34,765 nucleotides of DNA from MGIIb-O5 sp036154155 (GTDB lineage Archaea; Thermoplasmatota; Poseidoniia; Poseidoniales; Thalassarchaeaceae). The DNA lies in assembly GCA_036154155.1 (NCBI GenBank), contig JAYZLP010000060.1, forward strand, positions 1 through 34,765, read 5' to 3'. The translations under genes were made by a program, and so were the position numbers. The notes under the pieces are model-generated. The model saw only the letters and a list, made by a program, of their open reading frames with translations. It searched no databases and was not told the origin of the DNA. This document shows positions 32,541 through 34,765 of the stretch, one piece after another. Each line of letters begins with the position of its first letter. Positions within the stretch are counted from its first letter, which is position 1.

Positions 32541-33572
32541 ATGAGTCACGCGGGCCGCCCCCGTATTCACTCGCGCGCCCTCGCCCTAATCCTCATTTTC
32601 TCATTGTTCTGTACTCCTGTCGACGCCGTTTCAGAGGAGCAAGAAATTGGCGGAGAAGTGACTGTCATAAGATCGATTCCTCATGACCCAGGGGCCTTCA
32701 CCCAGGGGCTTGTGATGGATGGTGGAAGACTATTCGAGAGTACGGGGCTATTCGGTCAGTCGACTTTGAGGGAAATTGATGCTGCATCGGGTGAGGTAAT
32801 CAGATCCGCAAATTTAGACCCCTCACTTTTCGGGGAAGGAATAGCTGTCGTAGGCGACAAGATATTCATGCTAACATGGCTAAATCAAACCGCCTTAGTT
32901 TTTGATATGGAGACATTCAACTTGACATCGGTCATGAATTACGAAGGAGAGGGCTGGGGGCTGTGTTTTGATGGGTCGTCATTAGTGATGTCAAATGGGA
33001 CCTCGTCCATTTCCTTCAGAAATCCGGAAAATTTTGAGATTATTCGTTCAATCGATGTGACCGACTCCGGCGGAAATGAAGTGATAATGATCAATGAACT
33101 AGAGTGCGTGGGAACAGACTCAGGCAACTTGATATTCGCAAATGTATGGCAGGAAGATAGAATCCTGATGATCGACCCCTCAAATGGGAGTGTCATCGAG
33201 GAATTCGATGTATCATTCATTTCTTCGCAGAATATAGGGGACAACAATGAAGTCTTGAATGGAATTGCTCACAACGGTTCATCGGAATACTGGATTACTG
33301 GGAAAAATTGGACCTCAATGTACCTGGTAGAGCTCACCACATCACACCAGTCATCCGATGTGGAATGCCTCCCCGACTGCTCTCCAGATGAGCCATTCGA
33401 AACAGAGTGGCTCAGTCCAGCAATCGTGCTGGCCTTGGTGCTTACAGGTATTGCGATATTCTTGAAGAATGGCGCCACCGGGAATAAAGGCAGTGGGGAA
33501 TCCAGCAATCGGCATGATGAACAGCCTACTGCCACGCCGCATATGCAACGAAGCGGGGGTGAAGATAGGTGA
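32541..33572 (+). CDS. Secreted glutaminyl-peptide cyclotransferase (glutamine cyclotransferase family)
   Basis: The family turns N-terminal Gln of proteins into pyroglutamate, which protects them from aminopeptidases. The 343 residues have a signal peptide (ALALILIFSLFCTPVDA), a beta-propeller-like domain (about 35-275) with family phrases HDPGAFTQGLVMDGGRLFESTGLFGQS, GEGIAVVGDKIFMLTW, EGEGWGLCFDG, ELECVGTDSGNLIFANVWQEDRI and NGIAH, and a C-terminal membrane anchor (SPAIVLALVLTGIAIFL). Several Asn-x-Ser/Thr glycosylation sites are present. The frame is open back to 32262, but that part is antisense to the neighbouring gene. The enzyme family is clear. That it acts on the secreted proteins encoded nearby is inference. 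Confidence 0.88.
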   Translation: MSHAGRPRIHSRALALILIFSLFCTPVDAVSEEQEIGGEVTVIRSIPHDPGAFTQGLVMDGGRLFESTGLFGQSTLREIDAASGEVIRSANLDPSLFGEGIAVVGDKIFMLTWLNQTALVFDMETFNLTSVMNYEGEGWGLCFDGSSLVMSNGTSSISFRNPENFEIIRSIDVTDSGGNEVIMINELECVGTDSGNLIFANVWQEDRILMIDPSNGSVIEEFDVSFISSQNIGDNNEVLNGIAHNGSSEYWITGKNWTSMYLVELTTSHQSSDVECLPDCSPDEPFETEWLSPAIVLALVLTGIAIFLKNGATGNKGSGESSNRHDEQPTATPHMQRSGGEDR

Positions 33573-34324
33573 GTGAAGAGTTCGAGGAAGATATCGATCG
33601 AAGGACCGGCCTGGAATTGTGGCTTTCCGACCTCTCAACAGATTCAGCCACTCGAAACATGGGCGCCTTTCTGATAGCCATGGGCAGCATTCTCGGAGTC
33701 ATAGTTGGATTGATGCTAATTTCCGGAAACGTTAGCGATATTCTTTCGGGCGAGCTAGATGACTCGGGGGCTCAAGCAGATGTATATGGAATAGTCACAA
33801 CTGCGTTAGTCGATAACACAACTGGCGGCGATCATGTCGAAGGCGTCACAGTGAAGATTTACGATGACCTAGGAATAGAGATCGGAAGTGATGTTACCGA
33901 CTCCGGGGGCAGGTTCACAATTTCGGATTTACCACGTAGATCCTCCACTCTGGAGGCGGCTCACCCAGGAAACATAACAGTTCGCATATTGCTGATTCCG
34001 GGAGACCACGCCCAAATCTCAATCACCCTGTCGCAGGGAGAAGGCACCCATTCCTCCGACATCAGGGGGGACAGCCATCTCGGCGAGTCTGTATTCATCG
34101 GAACTGCCGTGGCACTGTTGACCCTGTTTTCCGGAATTGCCGGTTTGGCAGGCGCGGCAGAGGCCAGAAAAGGGTTGAGCTACCGGAGAGCGTGGTGGCT
34201 ATCCTTCGTCGGGCTATGGAGCAGGGGGATGATGTTCGTCGGCCCCCTCCTCATACTTTCGGGAATGGGTCTCGCAAGCCTCTCCAAGACTCAATTCTAC
34301 GATGTCTATTCGAAGGAAGAGTGA
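33569..34324 (+). CDS. Membrane protein with carboxypeptidase regulatory-like domain
   Basis: The 251 residues start with an acidic cytoplasmic segment, then a membrane helix (about 31-53, MGAFLIAMGSILGVIVGLMLISG). An extracellular beta domain follows (about 70-155) with VYGIVTTALVD, VEGVTVKIYDD and DSGGRFTISDLP, the pattern of transthyretin-like/carboxypeptidase regulatory domains. Two to three more membrane segments follow (about 172-195 and 205-240). Its function is unknown. Such domains commonly mediate surface binding. The GTG start overlaps the stop of the cyclotransferase gene (GTGA), so the two are co-translated. A downstream thymidylate kinase gene begins 4 bases after its stop. Confidence 0.72.
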   Translation: MSEEFEEDIDRRTGLELWLSDLSTDSATRNMGAFLIAMGSILGVIVGLMLISGNVSDILSGELDDSGAQADVYGIVTTALVDNTTGGDHVEGVTVKIYDDLGIEIGSDVTDSGGRFTISDLPRRSSTLEAAHPGNITVRILLIPGDHAQISITLSQGEGTHSSDIRGDSHLGESVFIGTAVALLTLFSGIAGLAGAAEARKGLSYRRAWWLSFVGLWSRGMMFVGPLLILSGMGLASLSKTQFYDVYSKEE

Positions 34325-34328
34325 GGAA

Positions 34329-34765
34329 ATGTACCTAGTCACAATAGAGGGCGGAGATGGGAGCGGCAAGGGCCTAGCGACCAGGGTGGTCGCGGAGGTG
34401 ATGAGTAGGGAGTTCCCCTTCGTGACAGTCGATGTAACCGGGGAGCCAAGGAGGGAACACCCCCTTGGTAGGCTCGCAATCGAAGCAGTAAGGAAGAAGC
34501 AAATGTCCCCCGAGGAAGAGGCAGGGTTGTTTGCTGCCGACCGGGTCGATCATTCTCACGGATGGATTCTCCCCAGACTTGAACAGGGTAAGGCCGTGGT
34601 CAGTGAGAGAAACATCCACTCATCCCTCGTTTACCAGGGAATTGTCGGTGGAGCGGGAATCGAAAGAGTTGCCCACATGAACTCAGCCGCATTGGTTCCA
34701 GACCTGTGCATATGGGTAGATTGCGACCCCGAGGTAGCATTGAATCGAATCAAGAGTGGGACCCT
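34329..34765 (+). CDS. tmk: Thymidylate kinase, 5' part (cut by window end)
   Basis: Thymidylate kinase makes dTDP from dTMP for DNA synthesis. About 145 residues are in the window. They show the P-loop EGGDGSGKG (the usual Ser/Thr after GK is Gly), the TGEP segment after the second strand, the FAADRVDH region, a SERNIHSSLVYQG stretch matching the DRYxxSSxAYQG motif, and PDLCIWVDCDPEVAL near the end. The ATG follows the upstream stop by 4 bases with a GAGGAA purine run. The lid and C-terminal helices lie beyond the window. Confidence 0.88.
   Translation, partial: MYLVTIEGGDGSGKGLATRVVAEVMSREFPFVTVDVTGEPRREHPLGRLAIEAVRKKQMSPEEEAGLFAADRVDHSHGWILPRLEQGKAVVSERNIHSSLVYQGIVGGAGIERVAHMNSAALVPDLCIWVDCDPEVALNRIKSGT

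Noticed and set aside
34374..34619. 81-codon minus-strand frame at the right end
   Set aside because: It is antisense to the thymidylate kinase P-loop and ATPase motifs, which are convincing on the plus strand.

Overview
The window looks like a piece of a mesophilic euryarchaeal chromosome, most probably from the marine Thermoplasmata relatives (Marine Group II/III, Poseidoniia). It combines archaeal information-processing genes (Orc1/Cdc6, S6e, L10e/L16-type protein, aIF2 gamma, Dph2, an archaeal-type hypoxanthine phosphoribosyltransferase, a DUF357 protein) with bacterial-type chromosome maintenance genes (SMC-ScpA-ScpB, GyrA-GyrB), a class II HMG-CoA reductase, L-aspartate oxidase, and large secreted PKD-domain proteins. 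This combination fits that group, but the assignment is inferred from gene content and not from a marker tree. I see no insertion sequence, prophage, CRISPR array or rRNA gene.

Layout. 1-1696 (+): the 3' part of an unrecognised gene and a PanE/ApbA-type reductase. 1697-3355 (-): L-aspartate oxidase. 3514-9074 (+): smc-scpA-scpB operon. 9075-10373 (-): class II HMG-CoA reductase. 10413-10693: an AT-rich intergenic region with a dense, symmetric set of GCGTTA repeats. 10694-12861 (+): a divergent AAA/winged-helix protein and a DUF357 protein. 12858-16269 (-): rps6e, aIF2 gamma and PIN genes, with orc1/cdc6 upstream of them. 16324-18564 (-): rpl10e-hpt-dph2. 18631-20766 (-): aroA and an EamA transporter. 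20792-21637 (-): an orphan membrane-anchored protein. 21684-21770 (-): tRNA-Ser(GCT). 21816-26465 (-): gyrB-gyrA. 26669-27475 (+): aroD. 27472-32461 (-): two secreted/membrane proteins, one a very large PKD-domain protein with a metalloprotease signature. 32541-34765 (+): a secreted glutaminyl cyclotransferase, a small membrane protein and the 5' part of thymidylate kinase.

How the parts fit. Much of the window serves chromosome replication, topology and segregation (Orc1/Cdc6, gyrase, condensin-like SMC-ScpAB, thymidylate kinase). The repeat cluster at 10526-10693 lies directly before a P-loop protein with a C-terminal DNA-binding fold, so it is a candidate operator or replication-origin element. 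This is the most interesting unexplained signal here. The rest is translation, shikimate and NAD/CoA/isoprenoid biosynthesis, and a secreted-protein block at the right end.

The genome is tightly packed. All four convergent gene pairs have their stop codons abutting or overlapping by 4 bases, and many same-strand neighbours overlap or share stop and ribosome-binding bases. Two translation start styles are visible: starts behind an AGGTGAT-type ribosome-binding site inside operons, and apparently leaderless starts about 25 bases after a TATA-like box.
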